Positions 33,701 to 40,491 are shown, counted from the stretch's first letter. The stretch: DNA of 64,000 nt from Anisus vortex (GCA_949126835.1 OX421500.1:26540731-26604730), one strand, 5' to 3'. Program-made: numbers and translations. The notes: a model not told the origin generated them from the letters alone.

Positions 33701-35327
33701 TACCAATCTCATTGGTTTTGCACACCCCCACCACCAAGCTTTGGTGCCCCCCCCTTCTGGGGGGCATGGTGCCACGTCAGGAAGGGTACACAGTCATTGT
33801 CCTAATACGACTGGTTTTAAAGGTAGACATCTCTGCTTTAGACAGGGATATCCTTGTGTCTTACAAAATCTACTTGGCCAACACACCACCAACCAACATC
33901 ACAGGAATACGAGGCAGGCCCTGCATGTCTCGAGGGGTAGTACAAATGTGCATTTTGTAGATTTAACTTGCCACTTTTTAAATATAATTTAATTGTCTAT
34001 GTCTATATGTTTTAATACCAAATACATTACAATGATTAATATCAAGATTGTATAAAAAGGGCATATTGTTAACATTATAATAAATGAAATTGTAACATAC
34101 TTTAAAAATTGTTTTAGAGTTCATCATTTTTTGCTTATAAATAAATTTTTGTGATTTTTCATTTTACCATTATGCACTAATTATTATATATTTTATTATA
34201 TTTAAGGCTCTCTTTCACCAGCCATGTCAATTTTTTTACTTAAACATAAAATATATGTTATGAGACCTTTGCCTACAAATAATTCACCTTCTTTCCCTAA
34301 TAGTTTTCGAGCTATTTAGTTTTTAAAAACGTGACGCTGTATTTTTTCCGCCCCTATTTTCATAATTTTTTTCTCATTATTAATCAAAAAGCTTTTCAAA
34401 TCTTTGAAAACTTAAATTATAAATAAAGTTTTAATCATGATAAATCACTGTATCAAATATTAAAGCATTATCTCAAATGCTTTTTTAGTAATTATGTTTT
34501 TAATGCCAGTAACTCAATTTTTCGGTCACAATTTTGAACAAATTTTCTATAGTAAAAATAGCCCCCTTTTGCAAGCGGAAAAAAAATCATAATTCTGGTT
34601 CTAATTAACTTAAAAAGATAAATGAAGTGTCATTGGAAAGGTCTCATCAAGCTCTATTCAATAGTATAAGTCTTGTACATGTAGCCTTATTTTGAATTTT
34701 GTATCAAAGTACCTACAATATGAATATCTCCCAGCCTATTCAGGCAATTTCAGATTCCAGGCTATTCTGAGTAATTCATCTGATCACCAAAGCCGAACCT
34801 AATCTAAGCCTAAACTTAAACAAGTTAAACACTCTACCTCTGTTTAATTTAGCCCCTATTTCATTTGTGACAATTTGTTTTTCATAATAAACTGAGGCCT
34901 AACTATAATACAGTGCACAGTACACACTCACTACAGGACAACAGTTGTAAAACGAGGTAAAAGATAAAAGTGTCTAAAGTCTAAACTTTTGACATAATAA
35001 TCTAAATCTACAAAAAAAGTTTGCAACTGGAAGTCAGTAAGTCAGTGGAAGTAATTTGTAAATCATCTCTAGACTAAGTAAAAGTAAGTCTAAGTTAAGA
35101 CTAAGTCTAAGACTCTAAGAGTAAGAGTAAGACTAAGACAAAGACTAACACGATAAAGGGTCCATTGCACAATAAAATAGTTCGTTCTTTTAAACATATA
35201 TTTAAATGCATACTTTTTTGCAGTTTTTTAACAACCACGTCCGCACAGGATCAAATTGGGCTATAGTTTCTTGTGCTTCAAAATATTTAACATTTGGGCC
35301 GCCGTCTTTTTTCCTTTGCAACGCCAT
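3404..35327 (-). CDS. SMARCC2: SWI/SNF complex subunit SMARCC (SMARCC1/2, Moira orthologue), 25 coding exons
   Basis: Scaffold subunit of the nuclear BAF/PBAF (SWI/SNF) chromatin remodeller; in animals it dimerises and holds the core with SMARCD, SMARCB1 and SMARCE1 (family knowledge). Coding exons, 5' to 3' on the minus strand: 35214-35327, 31465-31584, 28690-28775, 27832-28082, 27455-27527, 27039-27111, 26826-26912, 26580-26633, 26245-26348, 25888-26015, 22068-22153, 21414-21634, 20994-21107, 20523-20679, 19556-19678, 14762-14960, 14387-14509, 13401-13538, 10542-10606, 9595-9684, 8678-8890, 8337-8471, 6556-6816, 4914-5721, 3404-3471. All introns are GT-AG and all phases agree; the total is 3,891 nt, 1,296 residues plus TAG. 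This is somewhat longer than human SMARCC2 (about 1,210). Order: N-terminal module 1-320, SWIRM about 427-520, SANT about 606-658, coiled coil about 874-945, Pro/Gln/Gly-rich tail 1006-1274. Invertebrates usually have one SMARCC gene, so the symbol stands for both vertebrate paralogues. Exon ends are read by eye without transcripts. Confidence 0.95.
4914..5721 (-). CDS. SMARCC2: SMARCC exon 24, Pro/Gln/Gly-rich C-terminal tail
   Basis: The largest exon, 808 nt, encodes residues 1006-1274. It is low-complexity: Ser/Pro/Thr-rich first, then Gln-Pro and Tyr-Pro-Gly-Gln repeats such as [20 protein letters not shown]. Such prion-like, disordered tails are typical of SMARCC and other BAF subunits. 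The exon has higher GC than its surroundings, so long shadow frames open on both strands. If the intron after it is retained, translation stops 8 codons on, giving a tail ending NYLPCLFT. Confidence 0.9.
6556..8471 (-). CDS. SMARCC2: SMARCC exons 22-23, leucine-zipper-like coiled coil
   Basis: Exon 22 (8337-8471) encodes [40 protein letters not shown] and KERES. Exon 23 (6556-6816) continues [20 protein letters not shown]. This is the family's dimerisation coiled coil, about residues 874-945. Exon 23 then changes to Ala/Gln/Ser-rich sequence. The intron between the exons holds a minisatellite and a piggyBac miniature element. Confidence 0.93.
6880..7385. repeat. 34-38-bp minisatellite in SMARCC intron 22
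   Basis: About fifteen copies of a unit with CAACAACTGTTTAAATAGAC followed by ACTATTCTCTTCAGCT. Two length classes differ by a short TAACT insertion. Confidence 0.9.
7501..8169 (-). mobile_element. piggyBac-type miniature element, copy 1
   Basis: The ends are CCCTTTACTGGGCA and its inverse (CCCTTTACCGGGCA), flanked on both sides by TTAA (7497-7500 and 8170-8173), the piggyBac target duplication. The minus-strand frame at 7617-7802 reads ...[11 protein letters not shown] then [13 protein letters not shown], like the start of the piggyBac DDE domain, preceded by an acidic segment. It runs quickly into the 3' terminal repeat, so most of the transposase is missing. The element sits in SMARCC intron 22. 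Confidence 0.85.
7617..7802 (-). pseudogene. piggyBac transposase fragment (61 aa)
   Basis: An acidic stretch ([11 protein letters not shown]) is followed by the conserved beginning of the piggyBac catalytic domain (EQTGPNWPV...LSYFQSIV). No catalytic aspartates remain. The upstream sequence ends in TTTTTCAG, so it looks like the second exon of a two-exon transposase gene. The matching region of copy 2 (14080-14270, plus strand) is interrupted by stops. Confidence 0.7.
8678..14509 (-). CDS. SMARCC2: SMARCC exons 17-21, post-SANT conserved block and charged linker
   Basis: Exons 14387-14509, 13401-13538, 10542-10606, 9595-9684 and 8678-8890. Exon 17 has [20 protein letters not shown] then [16 protein letters not shown], nearly identical to vertebrate SMARCC2. 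Exon 18 has [18 protein letters not shown] and [11 protein letters not shown]. Exons 19-21 encode a Lys/Glu-rich, low-complexity linker ending in an Ala-rich stretch ([14 protein letters not shown]), as in the family. Exon 21 uses the donor GTTCGT. Confidence 0.92.
8891..9594 (-). other. SMARCC intron 20, nothing recognised
   Basis: AT-rich sequence with no coding frame, TIR or array. Confidence 0.5.
10000..10305. repeat. 20-21-bp minisatellite in SMARCC intron 19
   Basis: About fourteen copies of GGCACACAGAACATTTACAA and variants (ACACGG, GCACGTGG). Because the unit is near a multiple of three, frames stay open on both strands, but the composition is only that of the repeat. The sequence beyond it ends in a hAT-like right end (GGTTGCAGACCCCTG at 10424-10438), so the array probably lies inside a hAT miniature element whose left end I could not place. 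Confidence 0.85.
10866..10950. repeat. Short tandem repeat, about 22 bp, three copies
   Basis: GACATATAGAATATGGCTAT is repeated with small changes in SMARCC intron 18. Confidence 0.7.
11126..13233 (-). mobile_element. hAT transposon relic with 16-bp terminal inverted repeats
   Basis: The left end CAGTGTCAATTCTAGG and right end CCTAGAATTGACACTG are perfect inverse copies. The flanks (TATATTAT and TATTATAC) agree only in part with an 8-bp target duplication. Inside, the minus frame at 11318-11701 encodes a hAT C-terminal dimerisation domain. The rest (11.8-13.2 kb) is decayed and has a GC-richer right part with several CG-rich near-palindromes. In SMARCC intron 18. Confidence 0.8.
11318..11701 (-). 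pseudogene. hAT transposase C-terminal fragment (127 aa)
   Basis: The stretch [20 protein letters not shown] then [20 protein letters not shown] is the hAT dimerisation region, like the ZNF862-type hAT transposases common in invertebrate genomes. Upstream, the frame continues for a few codons ([12 protein letters not shown]) and then decays. The catalytic parts of the transposase are not present in readable form. Confidence 0.85.
13539..13628. repeat. 30-bp tandem repeat, three copies, beside SMARCC exon 18
   Basis: ATACATTTAGAGATACATAT followed by ATACATTA is repeated three times immediately upstream of the exon 18 acceptor in transcript order. Confidence 0.75.
13710..14368 (+). mobile_element. 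piggyBac-type miniature element, copy 2, opposite orientation
   Basis: The right end is TGCCCAGTAAAGGG followed by TTAA (14369-14372). The left end is decayed (TCAA then GCCTTTACTGAGCA). At 659 bp it aligns along its whole length with the inverse of copy 1, including the transposase remnant (plus-strand WKNVTS...FRKQTGPN then DKSQLSYFY with stops). Both copies have the same internal deletion and so belong to one non-autonomous subfamily. In SMARCC intron 17. Confidence 0.82.
14762..19678 (-). CDS. SMARCC2: SMARCC exons 15-16, SANT domain
   Basis: Exon 15 (19556-19678) encodes a Lys/Glu-rich linker ending [13 protein letters not shown]. Exon 16 (14762-14960) encodes residues 598 to about 664 with the SANT (Myb-like) domain: [20 protein letters not shown], then [19 protein letters not shown] and [16 protein letters not shown]. 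The spaced tryptophans typical of SANT are visible. The 4.6-kb intron between the exons holds a decayed piggyBac transposase, a 17-bp array and a TIR element. Confidence 0.94.
15275..16600 (+). pseudogene. Decayed piggyBac-type transposase gene with intron
   Basis: The start [12 protein letters not shown] is followed, after a frameshift, by an acidic region ([20 protein letters not shown]) ending at a GTAAGT donor near 15410. From 15844, frames with stops give DLVTKVCEF...[14 protein letters not shown], matching the piggyBac core region where a conserved Trp-Asp-Pro-Thr precedes the Phe-Ile-Gly block. Near 16510, [20 protein letters not shown] then VCEIFC resembles the cysteine-rich C-terminal finger. 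It is too broken to be active. In SMARCC intron 15, antisense to the host gene. Confidence 0.65.
16601..17960. other. SMARCC intron 15, AT-rich with two related segments
   Basis: A C17 run is at 16787-16803. The segments about 16800-17110 and 17160-17500 are clearly related (both have ACATATTTACTTCAAATTTG and nearby phrases), so this is a diverged tandem duplication of about 360 bp. No coding frame. Confidence 0.6.
17965..18476. repeat. 17-bp minisatellite, about 30 copies
   Basis: The unit ACAAATATTCACTATAA is repeated almost without change; one copy has ACAAACATTC. In SMARCC intron 15. Confidence 0.95.
18491..19240. mobile_element. TIR element of about 750 bp, TACTCGCGTATAAGTC-type ends
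   Basis: The left end has TACTCGCATAGAAGTCAAAC and the right end, inverted, has TACTCGCGTATAAGTCGCAC. No transposase frame is visible. The ends resemble those of the element at 22885-23877, so the two may be related. TA-type target duplications are possible but unclear. In SMARCC intron 15. Confidence 0.55.
20434..20588 (-). repeat. 76-bp tandem duplication of the SMARCC exon 14 tail and donor
   Basis: The two copies are offset by 76 bases (GAGTACCTGATTGATTCGTG at 20441 and at 20517). Each includes the last ~60 coding bases of exon 14 and a CAG|GTACTC donor. Only the upstream donor, at 20523/20522, keeps the frame. Reading past it reaches TGA after nine codons. Confidence 0.92.
20523..21634 (-). 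CDS. SMARCC2: SMARCC exons 12-14, SWIRM domain
   Basis: Exons 21414-21634, 20994-21107 and 20523-20679 encode residues 393-556. The SWIRM domain runs from about 427 ([20 protein letters not shown]) through [32 protein letters not shown] and [10 protein letters not shown] to [17 protein letters not shown] near 518. SWIRM is a helical module that binds DNA/nucleosomes and the SMARCB1 subunit. After it comes [20 protein letters not shown], also strongly conserved. The last 60 bases of exon 14 and its donor are tandemly duplicated just downstream. Confidence 0.94.
22068..26912 (-). CDS. SMARCC2: SMARCC exons 7-11, basic/acidic linker with nuclear-localisation-type basic cluster
   Basis: Exons 26826-26912, 26580-26633, 26245-26348, 25888-26015 and 22068-22153 encode about residues 240-392. 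Exon 7 contains [15 protein letters not shown], a family hallmark. Exon 9 is very basic ([18 protein letters not shown]) and fits a nuclear localisation signal. Exon 10 is acidic ([15 protein letters not shown]). Exon 11 has [14 protein letters not shown], like the vertebrate PVKGGTMTDLDEQ segment just before SWIRM. The donor of exon 8 is duplicated in the intron (see 26417-26588). Intron 10 is 3.7 kb and full of transposon relics. Confidence 0.9.
22395..22750 (+). pseudogene. LINE reverse transcriptase C-terminal fragment
   Basis: Conceptual plus-strand fragments in shifting frames, such as [45 protein letters not shown] and IVVGLMLHW, match the C-terminal tail after the RT domain of a common invertebrate non-LTR retrotransposon type (RNHxLRKP...QALxWxPQGxRxRGRP style). 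Stops and frameshifts are present. In SMARCC intron 10, antisense. Confidence 0.7.
22885..23877. mobile_element. TIR element with internal 136-bp triplication
   Basis: The left end is TACCGTAAAATCTCGAATGT with AAGCCACAC. The right end inverted is TACCTTAAAATCTCGATTAT with AAGCTGCAC. A TA dinucleotide at each edge fits a Tc1/mariner- or pogo-like target duplication. Inside, a 136-bp segment starting AAAATAAGTAGAAGTTCACT occurs at 23380, 23516 and 23652. No transposase frame. In SMARCC intron 10. Confidence 0.6.
24119..24290. repeat. 56-bp tandem repeat, three copies
   Basis: The unit starts AAATAAAATACACAGCAGAT and continues with GCTGGTATATGTAGGTGTGG. Copies begin at 24120, 24176 and about 24232. 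In SMARCC intron 10, just before the piggyBac-like relic. Confidence 0.85.
24322..25759 (-). mobile_element. piggyBac-like element relic with TTAA flanks
   Basis: The outer ends are CCCTTTAACTC and GGCTCAAAGGG, each next to TTAA (24318-24321 and 25760-25763). The minus-strand frame from ATG 24963 reads [20 protein letters not shown] then an acidic Ser/Glu-rich stretch to about residue 70, typical of piggyBac N termini. The rest of the transposase is not evident. A segment at 25190-25310 has short GC-rich repeats. In SMARCC intron 10. Confidence 0.65.
26417..26588 (-). repeat. 85-bp tandem duplication of the SMARCC exon 8 donor
   Basis: AAATATTATAATATATAAAA begins at 26421 and again at 26506, and both copies end in TATAAACTTACATCATCA. 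The minus-strand donor GATGAT|GTAAGT is therefore present twice, the true one at 26580/26579 and a decoy 85 bases further into the intron. Confidence 0.9.
27039..31584 (-). CDS. SMARCC2: SMARCC exons 2-6, N-terminal MarR-like/BRCT/chromo-like module
   Basis: Exons 31465-31584, 28690-28775, 27832-28082, 27455-27527 and 27039-27111 encode residues 39 to about 239. Recognisable blocks are [61 protein letters not shown] and [12 protein letters not shown] (the last spanning an intron). These match the conserved SMARCC N-terminal region with its BRCT-like fold. Codon phases across the five exons are 0, 2, 1, 2 and 0 at their 3' ends. Confidence 0.92.
27391..27412. repeat. Poly-C run
   Basis: An uninterrupted C homopolymer in SMARCC intron 5. 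Its length may be affected by sequencing error. Confidence 0.8.
28953..29227 (-). mobile_element. tRNA-derived SINE, family A, copy 1
   Basis: On the minus strand the head has box A TGGCCGAGCGG and box B GGTTCAAATCC at tRNA-like spacing. A ~180-bp tRNA-unrelated body follows, ending TACTTTAC and a T-run. A perfect 14-bp target duplication, TAGAAAACCAAATA, flanks it at 28939-28952 and 29228-29241. In SMARCC intron 2. Confidence 0.9.
29280..29645 (+). pseudogene. LINE 3' end with C2H2-type finger relic
   Basis: In one plus frame, [20 protein letters not shown] then SRSCKARN gives the Cys-x2-Cys...His-x4-Cys pattern found at the very C terminus of some invertebrate non-LTR retrotransposon polyproteins. 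A TA/TG microsatellite (29395-29430) interrupts the fragment. In SMARCC intron 2. Confidence 0.55.
29700..31464. other. SMARCC intron 2, remainder, unassigned
   Basis: No protein-like frame. Between about 30400 and 31080 the base composition rises in GC and CG dinucleotides, with phrases like GGCCGGCGGACAAGTTT and AATTATCGGCGGAAATTTT. These resemble the CG-rich right part of the hAT element at 12.8-13.2 kb, so this may be a decayed hAT relic. Confidence 0.35.
31751..32030 (+). mobile_element. tRNA-derived SINE, family A, copy 2
   Basis: It starts GGTGGCCGAGTCGTAGCGC (box A). The box B region is damaged. The body GTACCTGACTTTAGTTGGGG with AAAGTATAGACGGCTGGGCA matches copies 1 and 3, and the tail is TACTTTACTTTTTT. 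More diverged than copy 1. In SMARCC intron 1. Confidence 0.85.
33524..33960. other. GC-rich island of unknown nature in SMARCC intron 1
   Basis: About 440 bp with much higher GC than the surrounding intron, open in several frames on both strands (81 aa minus, 114 and 101 aa plus). None resembles a family I know, and no TIRs or target duplications are obvious. It could be a fragment of a retroelement or a processed gene. A short poly-C/GGGG palindrome is at 33740-33768. Confidence 0.4.
33961..35213. other. SMARCC intron 1, 5' part
   Basis: AT-rich with no coding frame. A degenerate GTAAGACTAAG-type simple repeat is at 35070-35150. Confidence 0.5.
35214..35327 (-). CDS. SMARCC2: SMARCC exon 1, start codon and conserved N terminus
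   Basis: It encodes residues 1-38, beginning [18 protein letters not shown], which is close to the start of vertebrate SMARCC1/2. The ATG at 35327 has A at -3 and G at +4, a good Kozak context. An in-frame ATG lies upstream at 35393, but the 22 residues it would add are lysine-rich and absent from the family, so the internal ATG is preferred. The donor is GTATGC and intron 1 is 3.6 kb. Confidence 0.9.
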
Positions 35328-35552
35328 TTTGTTTGATTTTTTTTTCTTATCAAAGCGTGTTGTTTGAGACCGCACAAAATCACTGCCCTGCATAAACGGT
35401 TTAAAAAAAAAAACAAGATTATGGAAATACTGACATTTTCTATGCCAAAAATACCTAGAAATACCTAGACATCAAGTGACCTGTGGAATGGTCAGGCCGT
35501 CAGGCTAGTAGTGTTATTAGAAAAAAAAAGTTTTTTAAGCTTATTATTTAAT

Positions 35553-35932
35553 CAGCGATCGGCAACCTTTTGTAAATAGTGTGCTAAAAAAAGCTTTCTA
35601 ATTTCAGCGTGCCAATTGCCCTAAGAGTCAACCCACTCCACCAATCCGGACTGTCAACCAAAAACCAACTGACAGTTCTCGGGTTCTAACCCTGCCACCG
35701 GCGGATCCCTGTCGCCCTGCAGGGGTTTTGGGCCTAGTGAACGTAATAATATTCTATCAAGAAGGAACGTCTGTAAACTTATAAGAGATAAGAAACAATT
35801 TCGTGTAAAAGCTACTTGAATTGCCCCCCTTTTTTTTTTTGGGGGGGGGGGGGGGTCTTTTGTGTGCCATTGCAAACCTCTCTGCTGTGTGCCAAGTTTG
35901 GCACGAGTGTCATCGTAGGTTGCTGACCCCAG
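35553..35932. mobile_element. hAT-like miniature element with nested SINE
   Basis: The left end CAGCGATCGGCAACC and right end GGTTGCTGACCCCAG are hAT-type inverted repeats. The flanks TATTTAAT and ATTTAAAT fit an imperfect 8-bp target duplication. The arms (GTGCCA...TTTGGCACG) are those of a common hAT miniature type. The centre (about 35640-35795) is occupied by a tRNA-SINE of family B. A T/G homopolymer run lies at 35829-35856. Confidence 0.7.
35640..35795 (+). mobile_element. tRNA-derived SINE, family B, copy 1
   Basis: Box B-like GGGTTCTAACCC, then GATCCCTGTCGCCCTGCAGG, then GGGCCTAGTGAACGTAATAA and a tail GAAGGAACGTCTGTAA. The tail resembles the 3' end of the LINE copies at 54.3 and 58.4 kb. 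Confidence 0.7.
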
Positions 35933-36416
35933 ATTTAAATTATTAGAATCAGATCTTTGATGTTGTCTGCATTTACTTTCTAGCCCTGCCCTAAATCTCT
36001 CTTAAAGTATCGCGGACTTGAACTTGGCTTATTACCTTTGTTACGTACTTTTTTAATTGCCTTATTTTCTCAGCTTCCCCTTTTAGCTGACCTTTACTTT
36101 CATTGGTTGAAGTCAGTGATTGGCCTAGCGTGTGAATGTGTTACGAGTGGACACGGAGCTTACTTTTTTAAGTCGTCGTGCTGTGCGGTTGTTCTTCTGT
36201 TTTATGTACATGTTTGTTATTGAATTAAAGAGTTTTCATTTAAACGCAATGAGTCGACTTCGTCTATGAATTAAAGTTACAGCTAGTATCCATTAGAATC
36301 AAACTAATCATCATCCCCTAGATCCAACGCGTTACACCTTTATAGACCTTTTTAGTTTGACCCCGGAAAAGGGGCGTGGCCTTGCTACCTACCGGTACGA
36401 ATCTAAGCTTAGCTGT

Positions 36417-36520
36417 TTAGGCCTAGCGGCATAACTATAACCGCCATGTAGCCCTAGCGGCATAACTATAACGGCCATGTAGCCCTAGCGGCATAACTAT
36501 AACGGCCATGTAGCCCTAAT
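36417..36520. repeat. 33-bp tandem repeat, about three copies
   Basis: GCCCTAGCGGCATAACTATA plus ACGGCCATGTA is repeated, about 1 kb upstream of the SMARCC start codon. Confidence 0.8.
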
Positions 36521-36659
36521 CACGACTAATGGCATAGGGGCATAACGTACGTCACTCTTCTCTTCTTAGTTTACTCAATCGTGTTTATGTGTAGCCTATA
36601 TACAAATCATGTTTAGATGTCACCAAAGCAGTCGACCATATTTAGGCCTATAACCTCTG

Positions 36660-37930
36660 CTCCGGAGTTAGGCCTAGGCGCTGTATGGAAAAGACTTGTA
36701 AGAAGTTCACTGCTCGGGGAATCGAGAAAAGCGGGCGATTTATTTATGGTCGTGTAACTTACCATTCTACAATATTCGTATTTGGAAAAAGAAAAAGAGA
36801 AATGTTGACTGTTTCGAAAGCCAGCTTGTGCAATGGCTATTATTGCCACCATCGATCAAGGCCAAAATTAGGGCCCTGGTAACATATAAAAAACGATCCA
36901 ACAAGAAAAACGTAACACATCTGAAAGCGTGCAGAAGCAAGAGCCAGAAAAGTACTAGACAATGCACGAACAACTTTTGTCAAGAGATCTGCCAAGACAT
37001 TCAGGCATGTGCGGACAGCGGAAACCCAAGAGGAAGCCATGAGGATATTTAAAAAAAAACGCTTCTGGTCCACTCAAGTCAAAAGATGGGTTGGTTAGTT
37101 GGTTACTATAAAAGACCGTTTCTCACCGATGGAACGATGGGCGGAACACTGTGAGAACATAGGCCTATACCTGACAGAAAACTTAATCTCTCCGACTGCG
37201 TTGGCCTGCGTTCCAACACTGACAATAGGCCAATGGAAGATCTGATTAGGCTACTCCTACTGAGAACAAAATTACCTTGACCATCGATAGGCTGAGCTCA
37301 ATCGCGGTGAGGCACCCAAAAATGAAGGCTTCCCTGCTGAAGTTATCTAGGTAGGAAAACCTGCCATAGTGAAGCCGCTCCACGAGATGGTCTATCGGCA
37401 CTGGGAGGAACTGTCCATTAGGATTAAAGGGGTGCAAATATTGTGACCCTCTACAAAAAGCATAGGGGATCGCTCTGACTGTAACAACTACAGAGGAATA
37501 TCATTGCTGAGTATAGTGTTCAAAGCCTATGCCCGTGTAGGCCTACTACTAAAGAGGTTGCAAATACTTGCCGAACGGACGTTATACACAGAGATCAGTG
37601 CGGTTTCAGGGCACTGATATGATTATCTCACTTAGACAATTGCAGGGAAAATGCCACTAACGGAAGCAACCATTAAACATTGCTTTTATCGATTTGACCA
37701 AGGCATTCTATCTGGTCAATAAAAGTGGTCTTTTTTACTTTGCTCGAAAAATCGGTTGCCCCAAACAAATTGCTGAAATGGTGACGTTCTATCACGATGA
37801 CCTGCACGGCACAGTTCAGTTCAATAATCAGCCTCCAAGTCCTTCCCCATAAAAAGTGATGTAAAACAGGGACACTTTCTGGCTCCAACACTGTTTGACA
37901 TTTTCTTTTCTGAAGCTCTTTTGGTGTGGG
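36660..37930 (+). pseudogene. Non-LTR retrotransposon reverse transcriptase fragment
   Basis: Broken plus-strand frames read in order: ASGPLKSKDGLVS, APKNEGFPAEVI, GDRSDCNNYRGISLLSIVFK, a Phe-Asp-type palm segment (NIAFIDLTKAF region, about 37680), HGTVQFNN and SDVKQGHFLAPTLFDIFF. They follow the usual order of the linker and RT fingers/palm of an endonuclease-type LINE. Many stops and frameshifts; no YxDD motif remains because the copy ends near 37930 at the start of a minisatellite. Confidence 0.8.
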
Positions 37931-37934
37931 CCAA

Positions 37935-38190
37935 TAAATAATGCAACTGTTTTTTCATTTACTAAGACATCTGTACTAAATAATGAAACTGTTGTTTCAT
38001 TCACTAAGACATCTGTACTAAATAATGAAACTGTTGTTTTATTTACTAAGACATCTGTACTAAATAATGCAACTGTTGTTTCATTTACTAAGACATCTGT
38101 ACAAAATAATGCAACTGTTGTTTCATTCACTAAGACATCTGTACTAAATAATGCAACTGTTGTTTCATTTACTAAGACATCTGTAATAAT
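37935..38190. repeat. 42-bp minisatellite, six copies
   Basis: TAATGCAACTGTTGTTTCAT with TTACTAAGACATCTGTACTA, directly after the LINE fragment. The 42-bp period keeps frames open on both strands. Confidence 0.9.
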
Positions 38191-39068
38191 ATTAATATAA
38201 TATTGTGTAATAGCTTTATGTTAAAATAATTTTATAGAAATGAAATAAATTTCCATTTTGACCAAAATGGTAAAAAAAAAATACATTTCTAAAATAAAGT
38301 TTGTAATATTGTTACCATTTTCAGAGTTCAGAAATATCTATAAAAACAAAATATGAAAAGTCAATCCAAAGACTGAATATTATTATGACTCTTTAATTTG
38401 AAACTGGTTATATAAAAAGAAAACAAAATGTTATAAATTATTTTATGTTTCTTATAAAATCTATCTTGTGGTCTTAGGCAGTCAGTTGAAATTAATATAC
38501 TGAAGGTCTCGTGTTCCATTACACATACTAAAGTCATGCAGAAGGAGGGGAGGAAGGGCTGCTGATGGTAATGGACCATATCCCTGAATCTACTAACCTT
38601 GATAGGTACCTGACATTATTTGGGCAAAAGGGTATTGAACTTACCACACAATCCCCTTGTACTTGTATACTATAGCTTCATAGACAGTAAATGCTGTTTT
38701 AACTAGCACTATAGACCTACAAGGTCTGAATACTAATCCATCTAATGACAGTTTATTTCTTTAAGGTGTTTGATGATAAATGTTGTCCTATTGTTTTAAA
38801 AATATTTCTTCTAAACATTTTCTGAAATTTTAAAAAACTTTGGTCATTATATTTTATGGTGACTTTAATTTGTATTGTAATGTTTGATAATACTTAAACA
38901 AAAGAAAAAAAAAAAGATTTTCTCTTGAAAACAAAGTTAACCAGCTTGTTAACCCTTTAGTTACCACAGAGGTCACATTGACACCTTGGGTTTTGTAGAT
39001 TTAACTACAGAAGATATCCAATCATAAAATTTAAGATAGTGTCAACCAAAATATGCAAAGTCAGTCAC
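38191..39068. other. Intergenic, nothing recognised
   Basis: AT-rich. A short piece (GATAGGTACCTGACATTATT at about 38600) recalls the body of SINE family A. Confidence 0.4.
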
Positions 39069-39336
39069 ACTGATCTATAAAAAGAATGGATTAGGCATGC
39101 AAGTTACATTCTTGAAGAAAAATAAAAGACTATCACTTATCAATGAAATTATATTTCCTAAACACTGACCTGTAAATACATTTTTATCGTATGGATTTTT
39201 TCGAATCATAAGTGGTTTATTCCTGTTACTCGCTTATGTGGATAAGTCAATAGTGGAAAAGGAAAATTCATTTGGACTTCAATTTGTGCATACACATTTA
39301 ATATGGAGGCGCTATACATTCTTTTTACAGATCAGT
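39069..39336. mobile_element. Small TIR element (MITE), about 268 bp
   Basis: The left end ACTGATCTATAAAAAGAATG and the inverse of the right end ACTGATCTGTAAAAAGAATG differ by one base. No coding potential. Positions 1-58 of the window hold a related end. Confidence 0.7.
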
Positions 39337-40089
39337 CAGTATTTTTTTAAAAACCTTTCAGAAATTAAAGTGTTCAGTAAAAATAAAAAGGTAGAAAATA
39401 AATAATTTTGGCAACCTTTCCATATCGTATGCTTTCTTTGAAAACATTTGAATTCAACTTTATGTTGTGACAGCTGAACTTAGTGTATATATAAGACTAA
39501 TAGTATAACATGACTACTAGTACTAGTATGTTAAAAAAAAAGAATGTAATATTTTGTGATTTTCATGCAACAGGTTTTTGTCTGGCCAACACATGTAGAC
39601 TATGTCAACTGGTGAACTTTGAACTTTAACTAGTAACAAAAGAAAATAAACTTTGTATTTGTTCACCTCAATATAATTTGAGCATAAGTCAAGAAATTCA
39701 AATAGTTCTCATATCTACATATTAATGGATGTCTAGTTTCCAATACAAACATTTCTGATCAAATCTGTCACATTGATTTCTACAAAGTTAGGTTAGGGAG
39801 GGAGGTCTTTTAAAAAAAACCATAAATTTGTATGATTTTTTGGTCTTTTAAAAGAAATAATTTTATTAAAATCTCAAGATTTTCAACCTATCAACGCCAT
39901 AACTAATTTTGTTTAAATTTAAAACTGCCTCCAAAGTTATTTATGATAAATAATATAATTGACTTAATTAAAAAGTTCCATGTATGATCAATCAAATTCT
40001 GGTTTGATTTTCTTTAAACTTGACATGTAATTGTAATAATTCTCTGGTTGCCCCTTGCAGTCTAGGAGGTTGTCAAAAGCCAAAACTTT

Positions 40090-40308
40090 GGTTTAAGAAA
40101 TAACAGCATGTATCTTTGGTTTAAGAAATAACACCATGTATCTTTGGTTTAAGAAATAACACCATGTATCTTTGGTTTAAGAAATAACACCATGTATCTT
40201 TGGTTTAAGAAATAACACCATGTATCTTTGGTTTAAGAAATAACACCATGTATCTTTGGTTTAAGAAATAACACCATGTATCTTTGGTTTAAGAAATAAC
40301 ACCATGTA
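40090..40308. repeat. 28-bp minisatellite, about eight copies
   Basis: TTTGGTTTAAGAAATAACAC plus CATGTATC, nearly perfect. It ends at a SINE family B head. Confidence 0.95.
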
Positions 40309-40405
40309 TCGTGAGTCTGGCTGGTCATGTGGTTAGTACAGTGGACTGTCAACAAACAGCCCGACCGCCACACCAACCAATCCCTGCCGCCCTGCAGGAC
40401 TACTT
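40309..40405 (+). mobile_element. tRNA-derived SINE, family B, 5' fragment
   Basis: The head GGCTGGTCATGTGGTTAGTA contains a box A-like block. Further on, AATCCCTGCCGCCCTGCAGG matches the SINE family B body. The 3' tail is missing. Confidence 0.6.
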
Positions 40406-40491
40406 TAAATTAAATAAAATGCCAGCTTGTTATGTGACCGTTAATATACACTTTTTTTTAATCATATATAAATTATAATACAGATTTTTTC

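Noticed and set aside
35328..35393. Upstream in-frame ATG as the SMARCC start
   Set aside because: The extra residues are not conserved, and the internal ATG has better context and matches the family N terminus.
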